A stretch of 64,000 nt of DNA from Acetobacter suratthaniensis. GTDB taxonomy: Bacteria > Pseudomonadota > Alphaproteobacteria > Acetobacterales > Acetobacteraceae. The notes under the pieces are model-generated. The model was not told the DNA's origin and ran no database searches. It was given only the letters and a program-made list of their open reading frames with translations. Location of the stretch: the NCBI RefSeq assembly GCF_017377745.1, contig NZ_JAFVMG010000003.1, forward strand, positions 62,001 to 126,000, given 5' to 3'. Shown here piece by piece: positions 32,855 through 41,190 of the stretch; position 1 is the stretch's first letter, and the number at the start of each line of letters is the position of its first letter. The position numbers were made by a program, and so were the translations under genes.

Positions 32855-34126
32855 GTGGCGAAAAACGACATGCAGGATGTAGAAGACACAACGGCCGGTG
32901 GCGAGCCGCATGAGGCAACCTCGGATGAGGCTCATGTCGGGGCGGATACACAGGCCGCGCATGCCGATGCACCCGACCATGCGGAGGCTTCAGCCCACGC
33001 AGAGGACGGGCACGACGAAAGCGCCCACGACGATACTACCGAGCATGATGATAGTGAGCACGATCCCGGCGCCATGAGCGGGCATGTGCTCGATCAGTCA
33101 GAAATTGACAGTCTGCTGGGTAATACGTTTTCGGCCCACCCTGTGCGGGAAGAAACCGGGATAGAGCGTATCATCAAGGCGGGGTTTGTTGCCTATGAAC
33201 GCCTGCCGATGCTCGAAATTGTTTTCGACCGGCTGGTTCGGCTTCTGTCTTCTACGCTGCGTAACTTTACCAATGATAACGTTGAAATCACGATGGAGAG
33301 CATGCGCTCCATGTGTTTTGGCGATTACATGAACACTGTACCATCTTCTTCGCTCTTTGCGGTATTCAAGGCTGTACAGTGGGAAAATTACGGACTGGTG
33401 GTGGTTGATTCATCCCTGTCCTATTCCATTATCGACATCCTTATGGGTGGCCCGCGTGGCACAGGGCATGCCGGGCCGGAAAATCGCCCCCATACAGCCA
33501 TCGAGCGTGCGCTGATTGAAAAACTGATTACGTTGACACTGGATGATCTGTCATCCGCTTTCAGCCCGGTCTGTGCGATTGATCTGGCGTTTGAGCGGCT
33601 TGAGGTCAGTTCCCGATTTGCAGCCATTGCCCGTGCGTCCAATGCCGTGGTGATGACCAAGCTGCATATTGATATGGAAGACCGCAGCGGCAATCTGGAT
33701 CTGATCATTCCGTATGCAACGCTTGAACCGGTGCGTGACCAGCTTTCGCAGCAGTTTATGGGTGAGCGGTTCGGGCGTGATTCCATATGGGAAAACCATC
33801 TCATATCCGAAATCATGGAAACGGATGTGCAGGTTTCTGCCGTGCTGGAAGAAAGAACCGTGCCGCTTGCCGAGGTTCTGGGTATCAAGCCGGGTATGCA
33901 GATTACTTTCCCGCATCGGGCTGGCACGCCTATTCATGTCAGGCTCCAATGTGGGCAAACACAGCTTTTTCAGGGGCGGTTGGGGCAGTTGCACGGGAGT
34001 TCCGCCGTCAAGATAGAGCGCCGGTTGCTGCCGCCAGACCCGCACCACCCGCACCCCGGTGCCCCCGATGCACCGGCCTCAGCAGCGGCTCCCGCTCCGG
34101 CGGGGGAAGTCGCCAAGACGGCTTAA
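32855..34126 (+). CDS. fliM: Flagellar motor switch protein FliM with long acidic N-terminal extension
   Basis: A 423-residue protein. The CheY-binding motif (LDQSEIDSLLG) starts at residue 79, not at the N-terminus as usual. The preceding ~75 residues are Asp/Glu/His-rich (EDGHDESAHDDTTEHDDSEHD region). The middle domain binds FliG (GDYMNTVPSSSLFAV segment) and the C-terminal SpoA domain contains LAEVLGIKPGMQI. The tail is Pro/Ala/His-rich. The start is GTG 32855. An internal ATG at 33074 (residue 74) would give a standard FliM of about 350 residues, but has no visible ribosome binding site. FliM passes the CheY-P signal to FliG. Confidence 0.93.
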   Translation: MAKNDMQDVEDTTAGGEPHEATSDEAHVGADTQAAHADAPDHAEASAHAEDGHDESAHDDTTEHDDSEHDPGAMSGHVLDQSEIDSLLGNTFSAHPVREETGIERIIKAGFVAYERLPMLEIVFDRLVRLLSSTLRNFTNDNVEITMESMRSMCFGDYMNTVPSSSLFAVFKAVQWENYGLVVVDSSLSYSIIDILMGGPRGTGHAGPENRPHTAIERALIEKLITLTLDDLSSAFSPVCAIDLAFERLEVSSRFAAIARASNAVVMTKLHIDMEDRSGNLDLIIPYATLEPVRDQLSQQFMGERFGRDSIWENHLISEIMETDVQVSAVLEERTVPLAEVLGIKPGMQITFPHRAGTPIHVRLQCGQTQLFQGRLGQLHGSSAVKIERRLLPPDPHHPHPGAPDAPASAAAPAPAGEVAKTA

Positions 34127-34203
34127 GTGCTATACGCCGCACGGATATGGCTGTATCCGATGCGTAATTCGCCAACCCGGTCAGACTGAAGGACACGAGA
34201 CAG

Positions 34204-34953
34204 ATGCTGACACAGATCCAGATGATCATTGAGGTCGTGCTGTCGATTTTCCTGTTTTTGGGAATAGTCTACAGTTTCTATCTTGGCCGGGTGCTGTCCA
34301 ACCTTAAGCGCGACCGTGAAAGCCTTCTTGGTCTGGTTGAGAAGCTGGAAAGCAGCGTCAAAAGTGCTGATCAGGGCGTTGAAAAGCTGCGTATTGCAGG
34401 GGAAGTCAGCGGGCGTCCTCTCAGCCGTATGGTTGAACAGGCCAAGCTGGCCGGTGTTGAGCTTGATGGCGTGGTCAGCAAAGCTGACGCGGCAGCAGAC
34501 AGGCTGGAAGCACTGGTGACTCAGTTGCCAGTGCAGGAAAAACGGCTTGAAAATCTCATTGAAAAAGCCGCTGATCTGCGCCTTGAACAGCTGCGCGAAG
34601 AAAAGATTGCGGCACAGGATGCTGAGCAGTCCGCAGGAGTTGCATCCGAGGTGGAAGCGGCCTCTGAAGTGCAGCCGGCTCAACAGGCTGAGGCCAATGC
34701 TACGAAAACGGCTGAGGCACCTACCGTAGCGCCAAAAGATAAGAGCGAGGCGGCTCCTGTCAAAAAAGCCGATGCAGCCGGACGCGATGGTAAAAAATCT
34801 AGCCCGCCTGTTGCGCGCAATGCCAGTAGCGATGCCGGGGGCGCCACCACGCTTGCCACCGGAGGTAAGGCCTCATCAGGCAATGCCCGGCTGCGTAAGC
34901 GCCCTTATATGCAAATGCTGGAACAGACTTTTCTAGGACGTCAGGGCGAATAA
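34204..34953 (+). CDS. Membrane-anchored coiled-coil protein (DUF6468-like)
   Basis: A 249-residue protein. It begins with one membrane helix (IIEVVLSIFLFLGIVYSFYLGRVL), followed by a coiled coil (LKRDRESLLGLVEKLESSV and on, to about residue 145) and an Ala/Glu/Lys-rich tail. It ends in a short basic motif (RLRKRPYMQMLEQTFLG). Proteins of this type occur next to fliL-fliM in Alphaproteobacteria and are classed as DUF6468; their role is not established. Position behind fliM suggests a motor or export role. Confidence 0.72.
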   Translation: MLTQIQMIIEVVLSIFLFLGIVYSFYLGRVLSNLKRDRESLLGLVEKLESSVKSADQGVEKLRIAGEVSGRPLSRMVEQAKLAGVELDGVVSKADAAADRLEALVTQLPVQEKRLENLIEKAADLRLEQLREEKIAAQDAEQSAGVASEVEAASEVQPAQQAEANATKTAEAPTVAPKDKSEAAPVKKADAAGRDGKKSSPPVARNASSDAGGATTLATGGKASSGNARLRKRPYMQMLEQTFLGRQGE

Positions 34954-34974
34954 GGAGCGCTTACGCTCCTTATT
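34949..34974 (+). terminator. Intrinsic terminator overlapping the DUF6468 gene stop
   Basis: AATAAGGAGCG (34949-34959) and CGCTCCTTATT (34964-34974) form a perfect 11-bp stem with loop CTTA, followed by TTCTAAT. The TAA stop (34951-34953) lies in the stem. It separates the fliL-fliM-DUF6468 transcript from the convergent minus-strand genes. Confidence 0.85.
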
Positions 34975-35010
34975 TTCTAATGCCTAACCCCAGTTTTGGG
35001 GCCGACTGGC

Positions 35011-35520
35011 TTACCAGTAAGCGCCAATGACATGTTTGGGCTGACTAGGCCCGGGATCAGCACTGGACGACCAGGCACCCCAATCCCATTCCTCGGTATC
35101 CCGGCGGGTTTCTGCTGCCATCTGCTGCATACTGGGCATGGTATAGTCGGGTTTGTAGTTCTTTTTCTGCTGCCGCGCTTCAGCTTCCGCATTGGAAAGC
35201 AGAGTACGGTAAGCGATATCAGACCCCATATAAACACAGCCGCATCCGATCGGGTCCGCATAGAGGTAGATCGGGCCAACGGAAGATGTGCGGTATGTCA
35301 GCTCTCCGGGGGGGAGGGTATTCATCATGGCATAGCGTGCGGTTGTATCGGCCATATGCGCGATAAAACCAGCCTGAGACAGTCTGACCCCTTCTTTAAG
35401 GTAAGGGGTGGCGGGGGAGCCTGCACATCCGGCCAGTGTCAGGCAGGCCGCAATGGCTATGCCCGCTGTCCGGTAACGCTGCTGCTCAGGCCTGTCAGCG
35501 CGGGAGTGGGTGAAGCGCAT
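35011..35520 (-). CDS. Lipoprotein of unknown function
   Basis: A 169-residue protein with a lipoprotein signal (CLTLAGC, Cys near residue 32) and a strong ribosome binding site (GGAGGAG six bases before ATG). The mature part contains YADPIGCGCVYMGSD and a Lys/Gln-rich helix, then a Trp-rich tail (EEWDWGAWSS). No family was recognised. It is the last gene of a minus-strand run that includes the GT25-like gene, flgN-like, flgJ and flgI, so a motility or envelope link is possible. Confidence 0.7.
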   Translation of the reverse strand: MRFTHSRADRPEQQRYRTAGIAIAACLTLAGCAGSPATPYLKEGVRLSQAGFIAHMADTTARYAMMNTLPPGELTYRTSSVGPIYLYADPIGCGCVYMGSDIAYRTLLSNAEAEARQQKKNYKPDYTMPSMQQMAAETRRDTEEWDWGAWSSSADPGPSQPKHVIGAYW

Positions 35521-35538
35521 GTGAAGCTCCTCCGGGTT

Positions 35539-36249
35539 TCAGACCGGTGCAGACATGTCAGACAGGCTAAGTGGCGGCACGCTGACAAACGCCCCGATGT
35601 CCATGTAATGGCGATTGAGCAGAATGCTGAGGTCGGTTGCTTCAAGCATCTGCCCGCCGAGGCAGTAATGCAGCACTTCTTCAGTATTCAGGGGCAGGCA
35701 GCTTTTGATCAGCTTGGCAGCGCCTGAAGGAGAAATGGCGTAGTTGCCAAAACCGAACATCTGCACAAGGCGGAAGGGCAGAGAGGCAACGCCTACCTTA
35801 TTGAAATCCGTGACGTGCTTTTGCACCGAATCCTGAAAATACATGGTGGTGGCATGCGTAACGCCGGGCAGCAGTTCGTACTGCATAACATTGTCGCCAG
35901 CCCAGTCCCAGCAGATAAGATCCCAGTTTGAGGGCAGTTTTTCGATAATTTCCTTGCTGGCATCGGCAAAATTGCGGCACAGCACAGCGCGGTCATCGAA
36001 AACATAAGCGCCGGTGCCCGAGCGCATGACCGTGCCCCAGAGCGAGACATGGTTGAGTGCGTTTGCCAGAGCCGCCGGGGAGAAGGTGCAGGTTTGTTCT
36101 ACCAGACCGGCCTGCTGCATGGCAGCGACATCGACGGTTGCGGCATCCAGCCCCTTGAAGGGCACGATATCAGGCACATGGGCATTAAGGCGGAGGAAAG
36201 TCTCGCTGCGTTCCGGTGCGCTATCGAGACTGATGAAAAACTTGTCCAT
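35539..36249 (-). CDS. Glycosyltransferase family 25-like protein
   Basis: A 236-residue protein with the GT25 start (FFISLDSAPERSETF) and the DD pair expected to bind nucleotide sugar and metal (YVFDDRAVL, residues 85-86). GT25 enzymes add galactose or similar sugars to lipooligosaccharide or protein. Its place among flgI, flgJ, flgN-like and other glycosyltransferase genes makes flagellin or another flagellar protein a plausible acceptor. The usual third acidic residue of the family motif (EDD) is replaced by Phe here, so activity is uncertain. Confidence 0.7.
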   Translation of the reverse strand: MDKFFISLDSAPERSETFLRLNAHVPDIVPFKGLDAATVDVAAMQQAGLVEQTCTFSPAALANALNHVSLWGTVMRSGTGAYVFDDRAVLCRNFADASKEIIEKLPSNWDLICWDWAGDNVMQYELLPGVTHATTMYFQDSVQKHVTDFNKVGVASLPFRLVQMFGFGNYAISPSGAAKLIKSCLPLNTEEVLHYCLGGQMLEATDLSILLNRHYMDIGAFVSVPPLSLSDMSAPV

Positions 36250-36295
36250 GGATGATCCTGAAAATGCACAAAGGTAAAAAAGAAGCGGAAAAGCC

Positions 36296-36724
36296 TTATA
36301 CGTCGCTGCGCAGGGTCATGGCGCCCTGCGCCCGTTGGTCCTGCACGTAATGGCCAGACGCGGCATAGCCGGTAGTGCTTTCCTGCGCGGCTTCAAGAAT
36401 AAGCTGGATAACGGAGTTCTGTGTTTCAACAGCGTTTTGCAGCTTTTCCTGATTGGTGGCGATTAGGTCTTTGAATGCCTGTGCGGCCTTTTCCACATCC
36501 GTGGGCAGGGGGGCATCTTGTTGGCCGGTTTCGGCCAGTATTTTTGCCCGCTCGACAAGCGCACTTTCAAGCGCTGTGATTTCTTTCTGTTTTGACGGCA
36601 GCAGATCAGCGATTTTCTGGAACTTCAGTTCGGACAGAAAATCGTTTTCCTTTTCCAGAACCCGGCATACTTTCTGGAAGCTTCGCAGGATCTGGTTATC
36701 CTGCCTGTTTAGGGCGGCGCTCAT
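36296..36724 (-). CDS. FlgN-like flagellar export chaperone
   Basis: A 142-residue helical protein (VLEKENDFLSELKFQKIADLLPSKQKEITALESALVERA) that fits the FlgN pattern: a long helical hairpin that holds late structural proteins such as FlgK and FlgL before export. It overlaps flgJ by 4 bases on the minus strand. Similarity to FlgN is weak at the sequence level, so the call rests mainly on context and helix pattern. flgK and flgL are not in the window. Confidence 0.65.
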   Translation of the reverse strand: MSAALNRQDNQILRSFQKVCRVLEKENDFLSELKFQKIADLLPSKQKEITALESALVERAKILAETGQQDAPLPTDVEKAAQAFKDLIATNQEKLQNAVETQNSVIQLILEAAQESTTGYAASGHYVQDQRAQGAMTLRSDV

Positions 36725-37041
36725 GACTGGGCCTTTTCCTGCATGGCCAGCAACTGGCGATACACGTTGTTGGCAATGCCCAGCCCCCCGCTATCGGCAA
36801 TCTGCTTGCCCATTTCCTGTACCTGTAGGTCACGGAACTGCTTTTCGCCCGCACCGCCGCCAAACATGGAATCGGACATATCGACTGTATCAAACATGGG
36901 TTTGAGCATTTCGCCGATCGTCACCCCTTCGAAATCCACCGCTGCCTTGCGTGCCTGTTCAAGCTGGGCGGGCGTAAGGTTGGACTGCGAGGTAAGGGCC
37001 TGCTGGTTGTTGGCCAGCGCCGAGAGAATGGCTGAACTCAT
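36721..37041 (-). CDS. flgJ: Rod-binding protein FlgJ (N-terminal domain only)
   Basis: A 106-residue protein with the FlgJ rod-binding domain (ARKAAVDFEGVTIGEMLKPMFDTV, then FRDLQVQEMGKQIADSGGLGIAN). The peptidoglycan hydrolase half found in enteric FlgJ is absent, as is common in Alphaproteobacteria; a separate transglycosylase is encoded beyond flgI on the other strand. It caps the growing rod. It lies directly behind flgI. Confidence 0.9.
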   Translation of the reverse strand: MSSAILSALANNQQALTSQSNLTPAQLEQARKAAVDFEGVTIGEMLKPMFDTVDMSDSMFGGGAGEKQFRDLQVQEMGKQIADSGGLGIANNVYRQLLAMQEKAQS

Positions 37042-37044
37042 GTT

Positions 37045-38253
37045 TTATCTCACCTCAAGGTCGGCCTGCAGGGCTCCGTCGGCCTTGATGGCCTGCAGAA
37101 TACTGATCATGTCGCGTGGCCCCATGCCCAGAGCGTTCATGCCGGAAACCAGGCTGGCCAGTGTCGGGCCTTCACGCAGGATACCCAGCCGCTGGGAGCT
37201 GCCGGTGCTGGCGCTGATCTGTGTGCGCGGCAGAATGGCGGTGGTGCCATTGGAGAATGGCCCCGGCTGCGAGGCCTGAGGTGTTTCCGTAATCTGGATG
37301 GTCAGATTGCCCTGTGCGATGGCCACGGTGCTGATACGCACGTTATCGCCCATGACAATGGTGCCGCTGGCTTCATCCACGATCACTTTGGCCATGGTGT
37401 CGGGCTCGATGGTCAGATCGCCAATGCGGAACAGCGTCTGGGCCGGGTCACGGCCAGACAGGTTGATTGCAATGGTGCGGGGGTCTTCAACACGGGCCAT
37501 GTTACGGGCGATGGAGCGGTTGATGGCTTCCACAATGCGGGTGGCCGTCGTGAAGTTGGGGTTACGAAGGGAAAGATGGATGAGCCCGCCCGCGCCGAGC
37601 GAGACCGGCACCTCGCGTTCCACCACGGCACCATTGGCGATATGGCCGCTGGTGGGGATGTTCTGCGATACGGTGGCGCCAGCGCCGCCTGCGGAGAACG
37701 CGTTGGTTACCAGCGAACCCTGTGCCACGGCGTAGACTTCACCATCGGCGGCCTGCAGCGGCGTTACCAACAGGGTGCCGCCGGTCAGATCACGCGCATC
37801 GCCCGCGGCGGAAACGGTGACATCAATATGGCCACCCCCATGTGAGAAGGGGGGGAGGGTCGCGGTTACCATCACGGCGGCCACGTCATGGGTCTGAAGC
37901 TGGATCTGCCGGTCGCGGATGTTCACGCCCAGACGGTTGAGCATGCCGATCAGCGTTTCACGGGTGAAGATGGTGTTGGTCAGACGGTCGCCTGAGCCGT
38001 TCAGGCCAACCACCAGCCCATAGCCGACGAGCTGGTTGTCCCGCACGCCTTCGTAATCGACAATATCCTTGATACGGACAATGGCGGCGCTGGCTGGTGC
38101 GGGGGGGAGGATCGCCGTCAGAAAGAGGGCCGCTACAAGTGCGGACAAGGTCTGTTTTGATCTGACATAAAGCCAGCGGCGTGCAGTAGAACCCTGAGTG
38201 GGAGAGCAGGCGCGCTTGTTGGGGCCAATGTTCGCCTTGAGGCGATTCCTCAT
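37045..38253 (-). CDS. flgI: Flagellar P-ring protein FlgI
   Basis: A 402-residue protein with a long, Arg-rich signal peptide ending PAPASA-AIV and the FlgI core (IKDIVDYEGVRDNQLVGYGLVVGLNGSGDRLTN, FTRETLIGMLNRLGVNI, and the C-terminal LNALGMGPRDMISILQAIK-like end). It forms the ring in the peptidoglycan layer. ATG 38253 was chosen since AAAAGGTGAG lies 7 bases upstream; a GTG four codons earlier is also in frame. It is the first gene of the flgI-flgJ-flgN-like run. Confidence 0.95.
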   Translation of the reverse strand: MRNRLKANIGPNKRACSPTQGSTARRWLYVRSKQTLSALVAALFLTAILPPAPASAAIVRIKDIVDYEGVRDNQLVGYGLVVGLNGSGDRLTNTIFTRETLIGMLNRLGVNIRDRQIQLQTHDVAAVMVTATLPPFSHGGGHIDVTVSAAGDARDLTGGTLLVTPLQAADGEVYAVAQGSLVTNAFSAGGAGATVSQNIPTSGHIANGAVVEREVPVSLGAGGLIHLSLRNPNFTTATRIVEAINRSIARNMARVEDPRTIAINLSGRDPAQTLFRIGDLTIEPDTMAKVIVDEASGTIVMGDNVRISTVAIAQGNLTIQITETPQASQPGPFSNGTTAILPRTQISASTGSSQRLGILREGPTLASLVSGMNALGMGPRDMISILQAIKADGALQADLEVR

Positions 38254-38462
38254 AGAACTGCTCACCTTTTAGCATTGCTGACCACAGCCGTTTTCATCAG
38301 GGCCACGGCTTGCTCACGATACTCGGCATGGCACAGACATTCAATGCCTAGTTATTCACGCACAGGATCGCTTTTGGCCGGATGTTGCTCTCTGTACGAT
38401 GAAATTATTATGGCATGCCGTCTTTCTGGCTCTGGCGGTTGGAATGCTGTATGCAGGCTTGC

Positions 38463-39329
38463 ATGTCCGTCTTCACTTCTTCTTTGCGTTCCAGTCTGGC
38501 GATACTGGGGGCGTTGTTGGTTGTCGCGCACAAGGCCGAGGCGCGATCGCCCGAAGCCATGTCCTGCATTACGGCTGCGGCACAGGCCGAGCGTGCGCAG
38601 CACATACCTGAAGGCTTCCTGTTTGCCATGAGCAAGGTGGAGAGCGGGCGTGCCGAGCCGGATGGCGTGGTAGCGCCTTGGCCGTGGACGATTACCGCTG
38701 CCGGTGTGGGCCATTATTACCCGAGCAGGCAGGAGGCCGTGGCGGCAGTGCAGACCTTCCGCGATCAGGGCATCAAGTCGCTGGACGTGGGCTGTATGCA
38801 GATCAACTTACAACAGCACCCCGATGCTTTCCCTTCCGTTGATCAGGCATTTGATCCTGTCAGGAACGCGCAGTATGGCGCAACGTTCCTGCGGCAGATG
38901 TATGACAAGACCGGGAGCTGGCCCCGTGCCGCGGCTGCCTATCATTCCCAGACACCCGGTGTGGGTACGCCCTATCAGTGGAAGGTGCTTGAAGCGTGGG
39001 CTGTGCCGCAGGACGGGCACGAGCCAGCCAATGCTGAGCATAAGGGCAGCGGGTTGCTGGCCAAAGGCTCTCCCCTGTTTAACTCGCCGGTTCTGCCTGC
39101 GGCAAGTCGTGAGCCGACCATTCTCAAGCCTACGGATGACCAGCAGGTCGCCTCTGACGACCGGCCAGCGCCCGCACAGGTTTTCCATCCCTTTATGGGC
39201 ATGAGAAGCTTTTCAGAACCGGTGGCGCGCCGCCCTGCTACGGCAGGGCTGCGGGGGCGTTCTCTGGCCTCTTATCGGGCATCACCCGTTGCATTGGCCG
39301 CGCCGCGCAGAATGGTGTCTGCGGACTGA
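38463..39329 (+). CDS. Lytic transglycosylase (SLT domain)
   Basis: A 288-residue protein with a signal peptide (LAILGALLVVAHKAEA) and a lysozyme-like SLT domain. The catalytic Glu is in MSKVESGR (residue ~60), followed by the family's GCMQINL motif and AAAAYHSQTPG. It cleaves glycan strands in the periplasm. It is divergent from flgI and next to the single-domain flgJ, so it probably opens the wall for the rod. The C-terminal ~100 residues are not conserved. ATG 38415 and 38451 are alternative starts. Confidence 0.85.
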   Translation: MSVFTSSLRSSLAILGALLVVAHKAEARSPEAMSCITAAAQAERAQHIPEGFLFAMSKVESGRAEPDGVVAPWPWTITAAGVGHYYPSRQEAVAAVQTFRDQGIKSLDVGCMQINLQQHPDAFPSVDQAFDPVRNAQYGATFLRQMYDKTGSWPRAAAAYHSQTPGVGTPYQWKVLEAWAVPQDGHEPANAEHKGSGLLAKGSPLFNSPVLPAASREPTILKPTDDQQVASDDRPAPAQVFHPFMGMRSFSEPVARRPATAGLRGRSLASYRASPVALAAPRRMVSAD

Positions 39330-39338
39330 ATGATAAAG

Positions 39339-39357
39339 CCCCCGCTTTGAGCGGGGG
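39339..39357. terminator. Terminator between convergent genes
   Basis: CCCCCGCT (39339-39346) and AGCGGGGG (39350-39357) make a perfect 8-bp stem with a 3-base loop. On the minus strand it is followed by CTTTATC. It lies between the transglycosylase gene and the convergent glycosyltransferase gene. Confidence 0.75.
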
Positions 39358-39368
39358 TGTGGGTGTGT

Positions 39369-40934
39369 TCAGGACGGCGCTTTCCAGTTTGCTACCCATT
39401 CGTGCAGTGCGGCGCCGACTTCTTTCCATGTGGGAACAAAAGACAGTTCTTTGGCGCGGAAAATCCGCATGCCGGGATACCACGGCGTGGTGTCTCCTTC
39501 ATCGCGCCAGCGCCAGCAGGCATCTCTACGGCTGACAAGCCATGTCGGCCGACCCAGCCCGCCTGCAAGGTGCAGGGGCGAAGTATCTACCGAAATGATC
39601 AGATCCAGATTTTCCATAATGGCGGCGGTGTCCGCCATATCGCTGACATTGCGCATGGGGTCGGCGATAGGCTGGCCCTTCCAGTCCAGAATCTGACGGT
39701 GCGGTGGGCCGAACTGGAGATTGATAAGGGTTGCGTCAATCGGTGTCAGGGCCGCGGCCATATCCTGCAGGTTGCTTGAGCGCCGCCGGTCGGTCAGCAC
39801 AAATTCAGCCTTGATACGCTGAGCACCCGCCCAGACCAGCCCGATGCGAGGGCGACCGGGAGGCAGCATGGCTGCAAATTTTTCGATATCCGCCGGGTCG
39901 GCCCGTAGATAGGGAATGTTGGCCGGAATGGTTTCATCGGACACAACGCCTACAATATAAGGCAAATCCGGTATGGGGGCTGAGTAGTCGTAACCGTCTT
40001 CGGGTTTTTCACCGAAGGGGCGGATTTCTTTGACCGTTGCGCGGGGGAAGGACTGTGTCAGCAAGCGCACAAGCGGGCGTGGCACGGCAATGGTGACATC
40101 AGCGCCTGCATCCAGCAGCCATGCGGCGGAGCGGATGAACTGCAGCGTGTCCCCAAAGCCCTGTTCTTGATAAACAATAACCCGCTTTCCGGCTACGTTA
40201 TCGCCATGGCGCAGGCGGGGCAGGCGTACGAACCACCAGGATTCGTCATCCACAATCGGATCACGCTGGACGTAATTGTACCAGCCTTCCTTGAAATCCC
40301 CGGCCTTGATCTGGGAGACTGCGTAACCAAACGCAGGGCGTTTCTTGTCCTCTGCCAGTTCCACAGCTTTTTTGAACCATGGCAGCGCCTCACGCGAGCG
40401 GCCGACATTCTGCAGGGCGCAGGCCATGTTGTTTACGAGGGCAAAGGTTTCTTCCCCCGTCTGGCCCCAGAACTCAAGAATGCGGATGGCCTCATCAAGA
40501 CGGCCGGTATCCAGCAGCACCTTGGAGAGATTCTCGCACAGATCGGCCCGGCGGGTCGGATTTTGTTCGATCAACTGCGCGAACAGGCCATAGCCTTCGC
40601 TTTCTTCGCCCGTTGTGATCAGCGCATTGGCGAGCGACAGCTTGGCGGGCAGGTTATAGGGTTCGCGCTGGACAACATGGCGCATGAGAATCACGACAAC
40701 ATCATGCCGGGCCGTATATTCCCACAGCAGGCTGGAGGCCGCCGCGATCATGTTGGTATCATCAAGATGCTTGCCGACAAGATCGAGAATGAGCTGAAAG
40801 GCTTCCGTGCCCCGCTGTTCCAGAAAAAGTTTAACACCCGTATTATACAGGGTCTGGGGTGTTGGGTGAGCCTGCAGGTCTGCTATCTCTTTTTCGGTAA
40901 CGGAAGCGGTCTCTGCGCCCGGTTGTGCCGTCAT
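39369..40934 (-). CDS. TPR-glycosyltransferase (heptosyltransferase-like C-terminal domain)
   Basis: A 521-residue protein from ATG 40934. The N-terminal ~230 residues form TPR-like helix pairs (ALQNVGRSREALPWFKKAVEL). The C-terminal ~280 residues resemble GT9/GT41-type enzymes, with QEQGFGDTLQFIR, RPRIGLVWAG and SVDTSPLHLAGGLGRPTWLV. A paralogue lies at 60894-62474. Such fusions are often protein glycosyltransferases or act in surface polysaccharide synthesis; flagellin glycosylation is inferred from location. The frame is open 19 codons further upstream, but without similarity to the paralogue. Confidence 0.82.
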   Translation of the reverse strand: MTAQPGAETASVTEKEIADLQAHPTPQTLYNTGVKLFLEQRGTEAFQLILDLVGKHLDDTNMIAAASSLLWEYTARHDVVVILMRHVVQREPYNLPAKLSLANALITTGEESEGYGLFAQLIEQNPTRRADLCENLSKVLLDTGRLDEAIRILEFWGQTGEETFALVNNMACALQNVGRSREALPWFKKAVELAEDKKRPAFGYAVSQIKAGDFKEGWYNYVQRDPIVDDESWWFVRLPRLRHGDNVAGKRVIVYQEQGFGDTLQFIRSAAWLLDAGADVTIAVPRPLVRLLTQSFPRATVKEIRPFGEKPEDGYDYSAPIPDLPYIVGVVSDETIPANIPYLRADPADIEKFAAMLPPGRPRIGLVWAGAQRIKAEFVLTDRRRSSNLQDMAAALTPIDATLINLQFGPPHRQILDWKGQPIADPMRNVSDMADTAAIMENLDLIISVDTSPLHLAGGLGRPTWLVSRRDACWRWRDEGDTTPWYPGMRIFRAKELSFVPTWKEVGAALHEWVANWKAPS

Positions 40935-41190
40935 GCTTGATGTGTCCTGTCTCTGTTCGAACCGGCAAGGTTCGTGCTGCGCTGATACCATAACCGCAAG
41001 AGCGGGGGTCTGTCATGGTGGTGTCGGGAGGCGGGGTGTGTATGCCCGAACGTACTTCTGCATTGGTGATGACGGCTCTTTCTGATAGAAAAAGACTGTC
41101 CGTGCCATGCACGGAGGTTCCCTCAGCCCCGGCAGGATGGCGTGGAACCCGCGATGACGCCACGACGCAATTTTAAGGGAAACGTAAGAC

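Noticed and set aside
32838..32861. A 17-base near-identical stretch shared by the region before fliM and the region before motA (about 50286-50302)
   Set aside because: With one mismatch over 17 bases, several such pairs are expected by chance in 64 kb, and the position relative to the start codons differs.
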